Both the position numbers and the translations under genes were made by a program. DNA of 64,000 nucleotides from Sporobolomyces roseus. Its lineage: Eukaryota > Basidiomycota > Microbotryomycetes > Sporidiobolales > Sporidiobolaceae. The DNA lies in contig JADILM010000002.1 in the NCBI GenBank assembly GCA_016617785.1, positions 1,550,001 through 1,614,000 on the forward strand, in the 5' to 3' direction. A model generated the notes under the pieces. That model was given only the letters and a program-made list of their open reading frames with translations. It was not told the origin of the DNA and did no database searches. The first letter of the stretch is position 1. The number at the start of each line of letters is the position of its first letter. This document shows positions 12,501 to 24,955 of this stretch, one piece after another.

Positions 12501-13183
12501 TCCCGGCGAGAGGATCTCGAGTGAGGCAGGTGAGTACATCAGCGTACATCTATCGACGTCAAGGGATAGTTGTCAGCGAAAGGAGCGGGGTTTGAGTGGG
12601 TACTGCGGACGAGTGAGGGAAATCATGGAGAATTGTGCGAACCTTGAGGAAGAGATCACTGGGTCGATATGGGAAGTTGCCTCGTTTCGCTGCTTCGTCC
12701 AACTCTTGTTGTGTCCATTCTCGACCCTGTTGATCGCAAAGAAAGCGAAGTCAGCGAAGAAAGTCCAAGGAAGTTGCGAAAAAGATTCGGTCAACGGTGA
12801 AAGGAAGTTTCGACTTTTGAACTCACATAAACTAGATCCCGTTTGATAAAGAACCTCCTATATAACCTCTTTACTGAACTAGGCTTTGGGAAGAGCTTTT
12901 TAGCAGCTGAACCAGGCGACAAGCCTTTCCTGCCTCTTGCCCATTCAACATGATCCTCTACTTCTTCACCTCCGATAGCTTTCCCTTTGCCTTTATCCAA
13001 TAACGATGCCGAGATGGCTGCAGAGACTGTTCTGTCTCGGTTGAGCATGAGAGGGAGAGGAGGGAAGGGAGAATGTCTGGTGTCCCCTGTATGAGCCGAA
13101 GAGTTCTTCTGAGTGCCTGGAGGTTTCGTATCACTCATCTTGACATCTCCTGAGGTTGCTGTACTATCTACATGACCGTTCAT
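9560..13183 (-). CDS. Phospholipase D superfamily protein with two HKD motifs
   Basis: A heavily interrupted gene from ATG 13183 to TAG 9560. Two intact HxKx4D catalytic motifs are present: FHQKAMVVDRKIAVLNSNN and CHVKFLAVDGQCAILGNGN, each followed by the usual N/S-rich turn. An N-terminal domain contains IPDIMKHYYDV and a LAEKEVFLVTNYWQPSDS strand. Between the motifs lies a long, probably disordered Ser/Thr/Glu/Gly-rich insertion. One internal exon is just 10 nt (12242-12251). Each HKD domain contributes half the active site of a phosphodiesterase that forms a phosphohistidine intermediate. The substrate could be phospholipid, cardiolipin or nucleic acid. No PX, PH or C2 domain was seen, so this is not the canonical SPO14-type enzyme. 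Confidence 0.85.
12242..12251 (-). other. 10-nt coding micro-exon in the phospholipase D gene
   Basis: Reading the minus strand, an acceptor CCCATAG is followed by ten bases and then the donor GTAAGC. Inclusion of these ten bases is needed to keep the frame NYWQPSDS across three exons. Confidence 0.7.
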
Positions 13184-13676
13184 CTTGATTCTAGTCGTCG
13201 AGGAAGTGAGTTGAAAGAGAGCAAAGTGACGTTCTTCAGTTTTCGAACCGGAAGTTCCGATGCGGCTGCTGCGAAAGGCTTCTTCCGTTATAAGGTTCGT
13301 GCTGACTTAGGCGTAAAGGCTGCGTGGATTGACGGGAGGCGAAGGCAAGGGAGATAGCGGAGACGAGGCCAAGCAAGACCCGTTTCCGAGACTCGAGTTG
13401 AAATGATAGCAATTTGTCTATTACTTTCAAAAGCGGTGTAATCATTCCTGCAGCGAACAAGATTCTGTAGCCGACGTTCGCAAGGAAGAAGGGGGCAGGT
13501 CTTTCAGCGGAAACCAGAAAAAGAAACCGGAAACAGAACGAAAACGAAATCTTCGCGAGGCTTGTAGAAGGTGGTCAAGGTTGCAACTGTAATAAGGAGG
13601 AGCATGAATGGTAATACTACATAGTAGTGGCATGTGATCTAAGATATATACAGGAGGAAGAACGTGCGAATACTGC
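13184..13676. other. Intergenic between two minus-strand genes
   Basis: Upstream region of the phospholipase D gene plus 3' region of the NAPE-PLD-like gene. No coding signal or repeat that I can support. Confidence 0.4.
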
Positions 13677-15843
13677 TTAAGAAACAATAACAAGGTCTTC
13701 GACTGTTTGGTTACGAAAGGAGGAGAAGCGTCAAAAGAGTCAGCGAAAGCACGATTAGAAATTCACGCTCTCCGGAAGAGCGATAAGGAGAGAGAGGAGA
13801 GCTCACTGGGTACACAATAAGTTTCACCAAGATCGACAACTCCCATTCTACCTTTCTCGTCTTCGTTCGGATCTTCGAGCCTCTTGACGCCTGCGTCTTC
13901 GACAGCCTGCTGCAGCTCGATAATAGCTTCGAGGGACTCTGACTCGGCACCGATAAAGGTTCCAAAGTGAATGCCTACGAACGAGGAGGTCCAAGAGAGG
14001 TGAGCTCGAGGAAAGGGTCGAAACGCAGACTCAGAGAGCGTACCGATCGAGTTATGACTCTTGACATCGAGATGGATATCTACACCATCTGTAGGACTTC
14101 CGTGGAGAGCAGAAGCGATGTTCTCGTGATGTAGCTATGGAGAGCGGAAAGGGCTTCAGATCAGCTTCCGACGACCGCGAGTGAACGCTCAGGGTAAAAG
14201 AGTCTTACTCGTAAGCCGACAGCACTAACGAATCCTAGACTACCCCCTCGCCAGATCGGAATGAAACTGAGATCGAAGGGTCCATATTTGCGACCAATTT
14301 CTGCGAATGCCGGGCAAACTTCGTGCGATTTGCGATGGGGTCGGTATCCAGTGTCACTAAAGAGTGGATATACAGTGAGAGATCAGCTTCGAGTGCAGCG
14401 GGGAAGCAGGGAAAGAATCGAACTCACCCTCCGTGATAGACCGCTCCTTTCCGAGTTGTTCGTCGTTTGTACCCTGCTGCTGTCGTCCCTCCGAGTGATT
14501 TCGTGCCGAGACTTGTCGAGTGCTCGAGAGCTTCGACAACATCGGAAACCCCTTGAGTTGAAGACGAATTCGAAGTGTAGGGATTCGGTCGAGGTACGAA
14601 ATCGGAGTTTTCGGCGGGATGAGCTGAGGTTCCAGGCGTTGCTCCGGGTGAGGGTGTAGGAGCACCAGGAGAAGTCGAGTGAGAAACAGCTTCGGGCGTG
14701 GGAGCGATACTGGGAGGACCGGAGTAAATTAGGTGTTCGACAACCCAACCGCACCACAGCGTTGAACCTTGATCAGCTGGAGAGCGACCTATAGGCGAGA
14801 TACCGAAGTCAGCGAGCGATCACGAAGTCATATTGAACGGCAGAGGCCCATAACTGACCAGAGTTGTGTTGAGCGGGAACGCAAGTGAACCTTAATCGTT
14901 CACGATCAAACCCATTCTCCTCCGACTCTGCCGCTCCATCCTCAATCTTGGCAAGTGTAGTACCCTCAGGAGATTGATGAATGAAATCTTGAGGGGACAG
15001 CTGGACGTCTTCCCACCAATCGAGTTCATGGACTTGCGATTCGTCAACACCGAGAGAAACGACCCAAGATTTGTTCTCTGTCTCAAATAGGTGGCTAAGT
15101 GTCTAATTCGAAGCAATTAAAGAGAAGCAACGAAGCGTACCGAGTGGAACGAAGAACTTGACTTTCGGCCATTTCTCGAGAACTGCTGTTACTGTCGCAA
15201 GGTCGAGATGATCGTAGCTGTCAAAGCGATGCAAAGGAATTCAGGACGTCTGCGAGCCATATCAAACGAAAGAAAGTACGTACTGATTGTGACTGATGAG
15301 AATTGCATCAACTCCCGGTAATTCCTCTGCTTTACATGGTGTCGGCCTAATCCTCCCTGGACCGGTATAGCTCGTAGGTCCAGCTCTCTCCGAGAAGATT
15401 GGATCGAATAAGAGCTTGATTGTCCGCTTCTCTCCCGATCCTTCTCCCGCTCCTCCTTTCTCTCCTTTCGAGATCTCTTCATCGGCTTCCTCGAGCGGTA
15501 TCTCCACGTAAGCCGCTGCATGACCCAACCAAGTTCCTCTGATGTACTTTGATCTCTTCCTTCCATTGTCGCCTTCGCTCTTCCTTCGAGAGTCTTCCTT
15601 GATCTCTAATTCACGAACCCTCGCTTCTCCCCAATCAGGTTTCAATACTTTCAATTCCCTCGCAAACTTGTGCTTGTGCAGGTGAATTTTAGGCCATCCG
15701 AACCACGAACCGCCGAAGAGGAGTTGAGATGCAGAAGGAGGAGAAGCGGAAGGCCAGGGATTTCTGAATGAACGGTGACCTGTGATCGTTGTGTAGTGAT
15801 GGAGAGGCTTGTTAGGCGTTTGATGAGCTTTCTCAGGATGCAT
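13677..15843 (-). CDS. NAPE-PLD-like metallo-beta-lactamase-fold hydrolase
   Basis: Starts at ATG 15843 (MHPEKAHQTPNKPLHHYT) and ends at TAA 13677 in a short last exon. The zinc-binding motif SHNHYDHLD is assembled across an intron whose donor interrupts the His codon (CA|C). Further family signatures follow: TWLGHAA near the N-terminus, an AQHNSG histidine, LWCGWVVEHL, AVYHGGDTGY, DLSFIPIW, and LHHENIAS together with NSIGMHFGTF. The order matches N-acyl-phosphatidylethanolamine-hydrolysing phospholipase D, which releases N-acylethanolamines from membrane lipid using a binuclear zinc centre. A Pro/Ser/Thr-rich insertion of about 70 residues sits between WVVEHL and the GGDTGY motif. It neighbours a structurally unrelated HKD-type PLD on the same strand. 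All metal ligands expected for activity appear present. Confidence 0.88.
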
Positions 15844-16206
15844 TCGAATCGAGTCGCTCTGTTGCTAGTGAGGTGAAGGAAGAGAGAAGCAATTTTGGCT
15901 CCTCCCAGACTTGGACTTCGTCATTTCAAAAGTTTGAAACCGTTGGTTCGCACGAGAGTCGATTCGGTCTTGTCTCCTGAGTTTACTTCGTTGCTTCAAT
16001 CGACAGACTGTGGTGTCTGTATCTATCTCGTTATTGTAGCATAGAAACGGAACTAACGCTGAGACGAAACAGCGAAAAGAATTTCGAAGAGTCTCGCGAA
16101 AATAGCTCTCTCTCGCACTCTGCGACTGAAGCAGAATCGAGCATGAACTGATACTATCCTTGTACTGCAGGTGACATAAGATCGTACATATAACCCTTCA
16201 CATCAT
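15844..16206. other. Intergenic between two minus-strand genes
   Basis: Upstream region of the NAPE-PLD-like gene and 3' region of the P450 gene. No feature recognised. Confidence 0.4.
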
Positions 16207-18402
16207 TCATTGAGCAGCCTCCCTCAACTTGAACCCGATTTGACATTCAGTAGGTTTCCTCAAGAATCCCTCAACAACTTCGAGTTCCTTTTGGTTCGGG
16301 TCGACGAGCTTGAAATCGTAGCGGTAGATGAGGGTCGCCATGAAGCAGAACAACTCAATCATTCTATTCGCAGAGAAAGGCGAAAACTGATCAGCACGGT
16401 CTCACGAGAAAAGCGAATGATAATGACGTACGCTACGTTTCGACCAACGCAAGATCTTGGTCCATATGAGAACACGTTGAGTTGTTTCTCGAGTTGACGA
16501 GTCTTCTCCTCGCTTTCGAGCCATCGCTCAGGTCGGAATTCGGCAGCATCTTTGCCCCAGAACTCGGGGAGGTAGTGGATCGAGTAGGAAGGGACAGATA
16601 GGATGGTCTGTAGTAGTGGAGTCGAGTCAGTGAGACCGTCTCGACAGAGCTTCGAAGAGAGAGGAAGGAAACTCACGCCTTTAGGGAAAACCTCTCCGAG
16701 AACTTCAGTTTCATCCATCATGATTCGAGGGAGCCCAATTCCAGAGGTCGAGTGTCGCCTGAGAGCTTCGTTGATTGATGCGCCGAGATAGGGAAGAGCC
16801 TTGACGTCGTCGTAATCGAGAACTCCAGAGATACCTTTTCCAGCGAACGCTTCGTCTAGTTCTTCCTGAAGTTTCTTGTGAGCCGAGGGAGTGGAAACGA
16901 TCTGGAAGAGAATGGCGCTGTATATCGAGTGAATTTGTCAGTGAATCGCCCGGAACGACTTGGAGGTGAGCGAGAAACGGCGCAGACTGACCAAGAAGAG
17001 TTCGAAGTAGTGTCCGAACCAGCGATCAATTGAGTAAGAGCTTCCATCGTCAACTCATCCTTGCTCATAGGTTGTCCATTCTCGTCTCGTCCCGCTTGAA
17101 GATGACTGAGAATGTCCTTGCGATCGAGTGCACCTTGTTGAAGTCGGTCGTTCACTCGGGTTCGTGCGATACCTGGGAAGAGAGCATTTGGTGTCAGCTA
17201 TAGGAAGACTCATTGATGAATCGAGAGCTTGCTTACCAGTCAGGTTCTTGACGGATTGAAGTCCTCGTGCGAACCAAGGATCGACGTACTGTGATTGTTG
17301 CGAGCGAGTCAGCAGACAGCATACGGACGGGAACGCAAGAGAGGTGAGCTCACTTTCATGTAGGGTCGAACCCAAGGAGGCATACAGCCGAGAGTAGCAG
17401 AATATTCTCCTCGTTCGTTCAAGATTTGTACTCCAGGTCGATGAATGACTGATCCATCCTCCTTCGTGATCGTAACGATATCAGCAGCGTCTCTTTCGAC
17501 CATTCCGAAAGGTGTACCCTGCAGAAAAAGGAAAGCTATCGGTTAGCTTCGCTCTGTCAAGTCAGCTCAGATGAACGAGACTTACGAAGGCGAGTTCTCC
17601 GATAACATCGAAAGCTAGCGCGTTGAACCAATCGAGACTGTTGACGACAGCGTAACCCTTCATACGGTCGTTACCGTTCGATGAAGATTTCGCTTTGGCA
17701 GCGAGAGCGTCCCATTTCGAAAGCAAAAGATTGACGGTTGAAGCGATGTAAGGCTCGAACTCTCGGACTGATTTGGGTGCGAAAGTGTGCGAGACAATCT
17801 TGCGTTTGCGAGTGTGTTCAGCTCGATTGCGAGTATTGAAGAGACCTCGAACGGGAGATGCTACGAAAGCATCGTAGAAGTCGGATTTCATGGAGCCGGA
17901 TCCGTGAGCGTCTGTAGGATGAGTCAGCGTCAGTGACATGACATCGAAGCAATCGATGACGCATTCGGAGTCGGAAGGGAGGAGAGAGAGTTGAAGTTCC
18001 CTTACAGACGATGGGAAGCGCAGCAGGATCAGCGATAGAGACCTCATTGGGACCGATTCGAACGAACTTTCCTGTGACGTGACAAAGAGGAGGATCAGCA
18101 TTCGTGTAAAGAAGACAAGAGGGAAAGAGTGCGAAGGGAAATGTAGCGAAACATGAAGACTGACCATGTTTGAGATGTTCTTGATGAACGATTTCACTCC
18201 TCTTGCCTACACGAGCTTGTTTCGCCAACCATAATCGAGTGTATCCCGCCCAGAACGGTCCAGGGTACTTTGAGAGAGGTTTGAAAGTCGTAAAGTGAGG
18301 GACGATGCAGTAGAGAAGGATCGCTCCAATCGGGGCAGCTAGGAAATAGATGGCGAGGGTAGTAGGCTCAAAGAAGTCACTGAAGACGTGTGATTGAGTC
18401 AT
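16207..18402 (-). CDS. Cytochrome P450, CYP53-like (benzoate 4-hydroxylase type)
   Basis: ATG 18402 to TGA 16207, several introns. The N-terminus has an FFEPTTLAIYFLAAPIGAIL membrane anchor followed by a proline-rich SKYPGPFWAGYTRL hinge. Core motifs: KFVRIGPNEVS, MKSDFYDAF, FNTRNRAEHTRKRK (C-helix WxxxR-equivalent region), the I-helix oxygen-activation motif LIAGSDTTSNSS, the K-helix INEALRRHS, the PERF-type EFRPERW, and the haem-binding loop FSYGPRSCVGRN with the ligand cysteine. The combination closely resembles CYP53, which para-hydroxylates benzoate during aromatic-acid breakdown and detoxification. Family assignment is by motif likeness; substrate is inferred. No reductase or other pathway gene lies beside it. 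Confidence 0.88.
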
Positions 18403-19097
18403 CCTTGAAGAGGGAGAGGGAGAGGGAGAGGGAGAGGGAGAGGGAGGCTAAGACGGGATGCCAGATGAGGGAAAAGTTGAGTGGGAAAGAAGGAAAGAAG
18501 CTGAAGGCAGCAAGGATTCGTGGGGAGCTTGAAGATTAGCTTGAGGTGGTGTGTGTCGATCTAGGTGTCGAGGAGAGAGTGAGAAAGAAAGAAAGGAAGG
18601 AGGAGCAGGAAGTTTTTCGTTGCGGGGTCATGATGCGGCGCTCCTCTTGCAACCAATAGAACACGTTTCTATTGCTTTTCAATTCGACAATACAAAAAAG
18701 CAAGGGGGAACTTTCGGGAAAACCTTCCTCCAATTTTTTGTCGGCAAGTCTAGACGAGACTTTGATCGAACCCGCGCATGCCCTGGCCGACACGAGCAGA
18801 GATGATCGGCAGCCTGCAGGGGGAGGTCGAGAGGAAGTGCTGTAGAGCGTCGGCAGTCTAGTGTTTCCTCGCTCTCTTGCGAAACGGACCTCCGTGGATT
18901 TATGGATTCTTTTTTCGCTGACAATTCTGTTTTCACTGAATGCGCTTCGCTGGTCTAGACGATCTTCGTTGATCAATCAGCTCTAGAGTAAGAGTGTGGA
19001 GCGCTTGCTGACGACCTCTCGCGAAAATTCGAAAACTGCGCCAAGTTGCGAAACAGCTCCCTTTCCTCTCTTGCCCTTCACTCCGACTCAGTTCAAG
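18403..19097. promoter_or_regulatory. Divergent promoter region between P450 and OTU2-like genes
   Basis: About 700 bp separates two divergent start codons. It holds a perfect hexanucleotide repeat just upstream of the P450 start and otherwise unremarkable sequence. No defined transcription-factor site can be assigned. Confidence 0.4.
18411..18446 (+). repeat. Hexanucleotide microsatellite (AGGGAG)6
   Basis: Six uninterrupted copies of AGGGAG, beginning 8 bp before the P450 start codon on the opposite strand, so on the mRNA it is a CTCCCT tract in the 5' leader. Confidence 0.95.
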
Positions 19098-20748
19098 ATG
19101 ACTACAACAGCGCAACAACACCACGAACATAACAAAGAAGTTCTAGCATCAGCAGCTTCGACTCTACCACCTTCAACTTCGGGACCTTCGATCAACCCAC
19201 TCTTAGCAAGAGGCAAGTTAAAGCCAGCCAAGAAGCCAAACAGTAGTACTGGTAAAATCAAAAAGGGCAAATCAAAGGAGCTAGTCAAGGATGTCAAGTC
19301 AGCGAAAGAGGACGAGTTGAACGTTGCTTCCACCGAGAACTCGGGAGTCGATCCAGGAGAAGAAGGACAAGTGTTGGACCTCGCAGATCAGTTATTGGAG
19401 CAATTGGATAGTCAGCTCGGAGCTACCGATGCACCCGTCGTATCAGACCAAGTCATTGAACCTCTGCCGAGCAATAGCAGTACTTCAAGCAAATCTAGCA
19501 CGAGTAGTAGCGGCACTGCGAGGGAGAAGTTCAATGGGTTCAAGGAAGGGATGAAGGATGCTTTCATGCCGAATCGGAATCACGAGGGAGATAAGAAAGT
19601 TTCGAGGCAACAGGCTCGCAAGGTAAAATCTTCGTCCTCTTCACGATCTTCGAGCCGTAGTGAGCTGACTGTCCCTCTCCTATAGCTAAGAAAAGCGAAC
19701 CACTTCGAGGAGCAGAAGCAACAAGCGGCAGCAGAAGTGTTGGCAGAGAATGATCGCTCTGTAGAGGATGAGAGGTCACAAATCGACGTTCAACTAAAGA
19801 AGCTGAAAGTACACGTCAAAGAGGTGGATCCAGATGGACACTGGTGAGTCATTCTCGAGCTGTATTAGCAGAAAACTCGATCTGATGCGCTTCTACCCGT
19901 CGCAGTCTCTTCTCAGCTATCGCAGATCAAGCAAATTTCCTCAAACTCGCTGTAAGTTCGCGTTTGTCTCCCTTCTGATGTAGCGAGTCTCCAAATGAAC
20001 TCGATTGGATCTTCAGCCCGAGAAACAAGATTACCATTCGACCCGAACGCACGCCGCAACCTACATGCGATCCCATCCCGACGATTTCTTGCCTTTCCTC
20101 GTCAGTGACGCCGATCCAGATATGCCGATGAGTCCTTGTACGCTTCACTTCCCCCACTGCTGACTGGAGAGGTATACTCACTCATTTGCGCTCGAACGAA
20201 ACAGCTGAATATGGGAGATATTGCGATACTGTCGAGAAGACTGCAGAATGGGGAGGAGAACCCGAGGTAAGCACACATTCCTCATGTCCTCTTCGCTCAT
20301 TGCGAAAGACGTCGGGACGAGCGTGTGGAGTGAGTCGAGGACTACCTACTGATTGGATCTACATCTCGCTTGATCAGATCCGAGCACTTTCACTTTACTA
20401 CAACGCGCCAATCTACGTCGTCCAATCCGGTACTCACGAGCCAGTAGCACATGGAGAAGATCTACCGACAGAAAGAGCTATGCTCATTTCGTGCGTTTTC
20501 GAATTCCAATCTTCCAATCTTTTGCTCCTCGAGCTGATTTGTTTCTTGCGCGAAACAGATATCATCGAAAACAATACGGTCTCGGAGAGGTAAGCTCTTT
20601 GTATCTCGCTGACTCAGTCTCCATCGCGAGAATTACTCACTGACACCTGCCTTCTCTTTCCCTCTCACAGCACTACAACTCGCTTCGCCCATCGACTCAT
20701 GGAGCTCCTCACGTCTTGACGATGCTTACACCTCATGCATCCACTTAG
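19098..20748 (+). CDS. OTU2: OTU-domain cysteine protease, OTU2/OTUD6-like deubiquitinase
   Basis: Begins at ATG 19098 (MTTTAQQHHEHNKEV) and ends at TAG 20746-20748. The N-terminal half is Lys/Ser-rich with a coiled-coil-prone segment (RKLRKANHFEEQKQQAAAEV) typical of OTUD6 proteins. The OTU catalytic core follows: VDPDGHCLFSAIADQ supplies Asp and the nucleophilic Cys, whose codon is interrupted by an intron (TG|T). THAATYMRSHPDDFLPF and WGGEPEIRALSLYYNAPIYV are the conserved middle strands, and GEHYNSLRP supplies the catalytic His. Yeast Otu2 acts on ubiquitinated ribosomal protein during translation initiation; transfer of that role to this gene is inference. Confidence 0.88.
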
Positions 20749-21165
20749 ATCTGAGATCAGGTTGCATATAGACTTAACGGAATTCCCTGGCTTTGCACAG
20801 CTGCGTCTTTCATAACGCAATCTTTCAGCGCTTTGTCCAGTAGCATATAGCTCTCTGTCCTGTATGAGCCTTGAACACTATATCGAGAATAAGGTTCATG
20901 AGAATCTTGCGAAATTTCATCTTTCAGCAACGAGAGCGAAACCTTGCGCTCGATTTCTCACCTCTCCACTCCATCTCGCTTCTCGAGCCAGATCTCAAGC
21001 TCTACCGGATTTGATAGCTTATCACAAGGTGCTGCACTCTGAACCCGCCCAGTGTCTCTTCTCCCTGTGAACCATACCCCTGACAAGCTGTCTCTCTCCT
21101 CTCTCCTCTCTCCTCTCCCCTGATCCCTTTGAAAGCTCGTAAGCTCTTCTCATTCATCACACACA
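20749..21165. other. Intergenic between two plus-strand genes
   Basis: 3' region of the OTU2-like gene and leader of the transporter gene. It includes a TCTCTCCTCTCTCCTCTCTCC pyrimidine tract shortly upstream of the transporter start; otherwise nothing recognised. Confidence 0.4.
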
Positions 21166-22713
21166 ATGTCGTCTCAATCTAACATGCTCGAGCGTAGTAG
21201 ACTCAGCGTTATCGCTCCATTCCCCCAACTTCTTCCCCTCAGTAACTTCACAATCCTCCCTTTCGCAGTTCCCTCCCATCTGAGCTGACTGTACTTCATG
21301 CTACAGTGGCTTCACACAACTCGAGTAACCCTTCAAGAGGAGGACACGATTTCTCCGCCTTCTTTCAAGAACAACAAGATCAAACTCCATTCTTTCAGAA
21401 ACCGGTACAGCAATCAGAGAGCTTGAGGATGGAAAGGAAACCTTCGACGGTCGATAGGGAAACGGGAGCGGGTGGGATTTCGAGAGAGGAACAACCATTA
21501 TGGAAGAGGTTACCAACTTTCGTTCCTATCGTTTGCTGGATCACGACGTCGAGTGCGGTCATCCTTCAAAACAAGTACATCTTGTCCAACAAAGGATTCT
21601 CTCATCCTGTCGTGAGTCTCAACATCCCTCACTAGGCCAATCTCCAGCTGACAAGGCCTGTTCCACGACATTCAGGCTTTAACGACGATTCATCTCCTAT
21701 TCCAAACGATCGCAACTCGACTCTTACGGCGCTACACAGGCCTAGTCGACAAAGCGAAAGAGCTCGAAGCGACCGGCGCAATGAACCGAGAAGTCTTCAT
21801 TCGCAAAATCTTACCTATCGGTTTCCTCTTCTCCGCTTCCCTCGTCCTGTCGAATTGGGTCTACCTTCGTCTTTCCGTTTCCTTCATTCAGATGTACGTA
21901 GATAGTATACTTCATCAGCTCGGCTACTGCTGATGTTTTTGCTGTCTGCATGCAGGATTAAAGCCTTCACACCAGTTTCAGTTCTTCTCGTCTCGGCCGC
22001 TTTCCGACTGAAGGAATTGAACGCAAGGATCCTGTGTATCGTCGGAGTCATCTCACTCGGAGTCACTATCGCTTCCTACGGAGAGATCGATTTCGAACTG
22101 ATCGGATTCCTCGTTCAAGTCAGTCTTCATCCCTTCCCTTTTCATCAATTCCTTACTCATTTCTACTACTCCCACAGGCTCTCGCGATCGCTATCGAGTC
22201 TTGCCGACTAGTACTCGTCCAGATCCTCTTACAAGGAATGGGACTCGACCCGCTCTCTTCACTCTATTACTTCGCTCCCGTTTGTCTCGCCGTCAACTCG
22301 GTCATTCTCCTTCCCGTCGAAGGTTTCGGAGTGTTCGCAGACGCTATCGAATTGGTAGGAATTCCTACATTGTTCTTCAAGTAAGTTACTCATTCTCGAC
22401 TCGTTCATTTCCTCCTTTCTCCTTCACTTTTACCCCTCACTAGCCACCTCAATACTCCCCTCCACGTGACTCTGTCTTCGATACTGATTTCATTCGCTCG
22501 TTCCACAGTGCCTGCCTCACGTTCGCCCTGAATCTCTCGTCAGTTTGGCTGATCGGTGCCGCCTCGGGACTAGTCCTCACCCTAGCGGGAGTAATCAAAG
22601 ATATCGGATTAGTGACGGGTAGTTGGTTGATCCTAGGGTCGTCGATTACGAGTGTCCAGATCTTTGGGTACGCAGTCGCGTTGGGAGGGTTGGTTTGGTT
22701 CAAGATGCAGTAA
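21166..22713 (+). CDS. Triose-phosphate/nucleotide-sugar transporter family protein
   Basis: Ends at TAA 22711-22713. The body is a ten-helix drug/metabolite-transporter-superfamily protein: TFVPIVCWITTSSAVILQNK, ALTTIHLLFQ, the lysine-bearing helix QMIKAFTPVSVLLVS, GVISLGVTIASYGE, LESCRLVLVQILLQ-like segment, and a final NACLTFALNLSSVWLI to GYAVALGGLVWFK. These match the TPT family of Golgi/ER antiporters. Two starts are possible. ATG 21166 is in frame through a 65-nt intron (21242-21306) to the main exon. The same splice also creates an ATG from A21241 plus TG21307-21308, giving MASHNSSN. I chose the upstream ATG because it is the first. Substrate unknown. Confidence 0.8.
21242..21306 (+). 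other. Intron that interrupts an in-frame ATG of the transporter gene
   Basis: Donor GTAACT at 21242, acceptor CTACAG ending at 21306, with a GAGCTGACTG branch site. It splits an ATG codon after its first base. Confidence 0.65.
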
Positions 22714-23004
22714 TTCGGCTTTTGGGGGGAAAAGGATCATAGTGCAGTTTCGTCAGAAGGGTGAGAAAAGGAGGAACAGCGAGAGACTTCGATAGGTTTA
22801 GGTTTCTCACAGGGGTTATCGGTTTCCGTCATAGATTTCGTTCTTTCTGCTCTCTCCCTCTTTCTTCCCTCTCGCTTCCTATTTATGTTCTCTCTATCTC
22901 CCTCTTTGCGTCACACGGTCGAGGTAATACTATATGGATTCTCATAAACACAAATTGCACTCTTCTCAAATCTCGAGCGCTTTTTTCACCTCAAACCTAA
23001 TTCC

Positions 23005-24495
<1,491 letters not shown>

Positions 24496-24955
24496 TGTTG
24501 TGTTTATTCTGCGAGTCGTTCAAAAGCGTTAGGCGTGAATTGAGGTTGCATGAAGGGAAACAAAATTGTAAGATGATGAAAGTTTCAACTTGGCGAGGCA
24601 GCAACGGGAGAGAAGTAGACCATGCTGCTAGCTCTTATCGAAGGTATCCGATATGTTTGAAGGTATTCCGAGACTTACGGGCGAGGGTTGAGGTGAGAAG
24701 AAGGAATACTCAAGTGAGTCAACTTCAAATTGCTCCGATAAAAAATCCGCAGAAATTTCGCGCAAGTCAAATTTGGTGGAAATACTGTAGTGGGCAATTA
24801 TCGATCGCAGCGTTCAAGAAAAAGTCAGACAGCTCACGAAACGGCCGAGCGAGATTCGGTGCGGGCCGCCGGCAACGAACTAGATTCGTGAAGAAGATGA
24901 ATCTGTTACTGTGACAACAATTGAAACGAACATGACACAACCCTCTACTCGCAAT
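24496..24955. other. Intergenic between two minus-strand genes
   Basis: LYS12 upstream region and 3' region of the CCDC90-like gene. Open frames here are chance shadows; no GCN4-type TGACTC site was confirmed at a convincing position. Confidence 0.4.
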
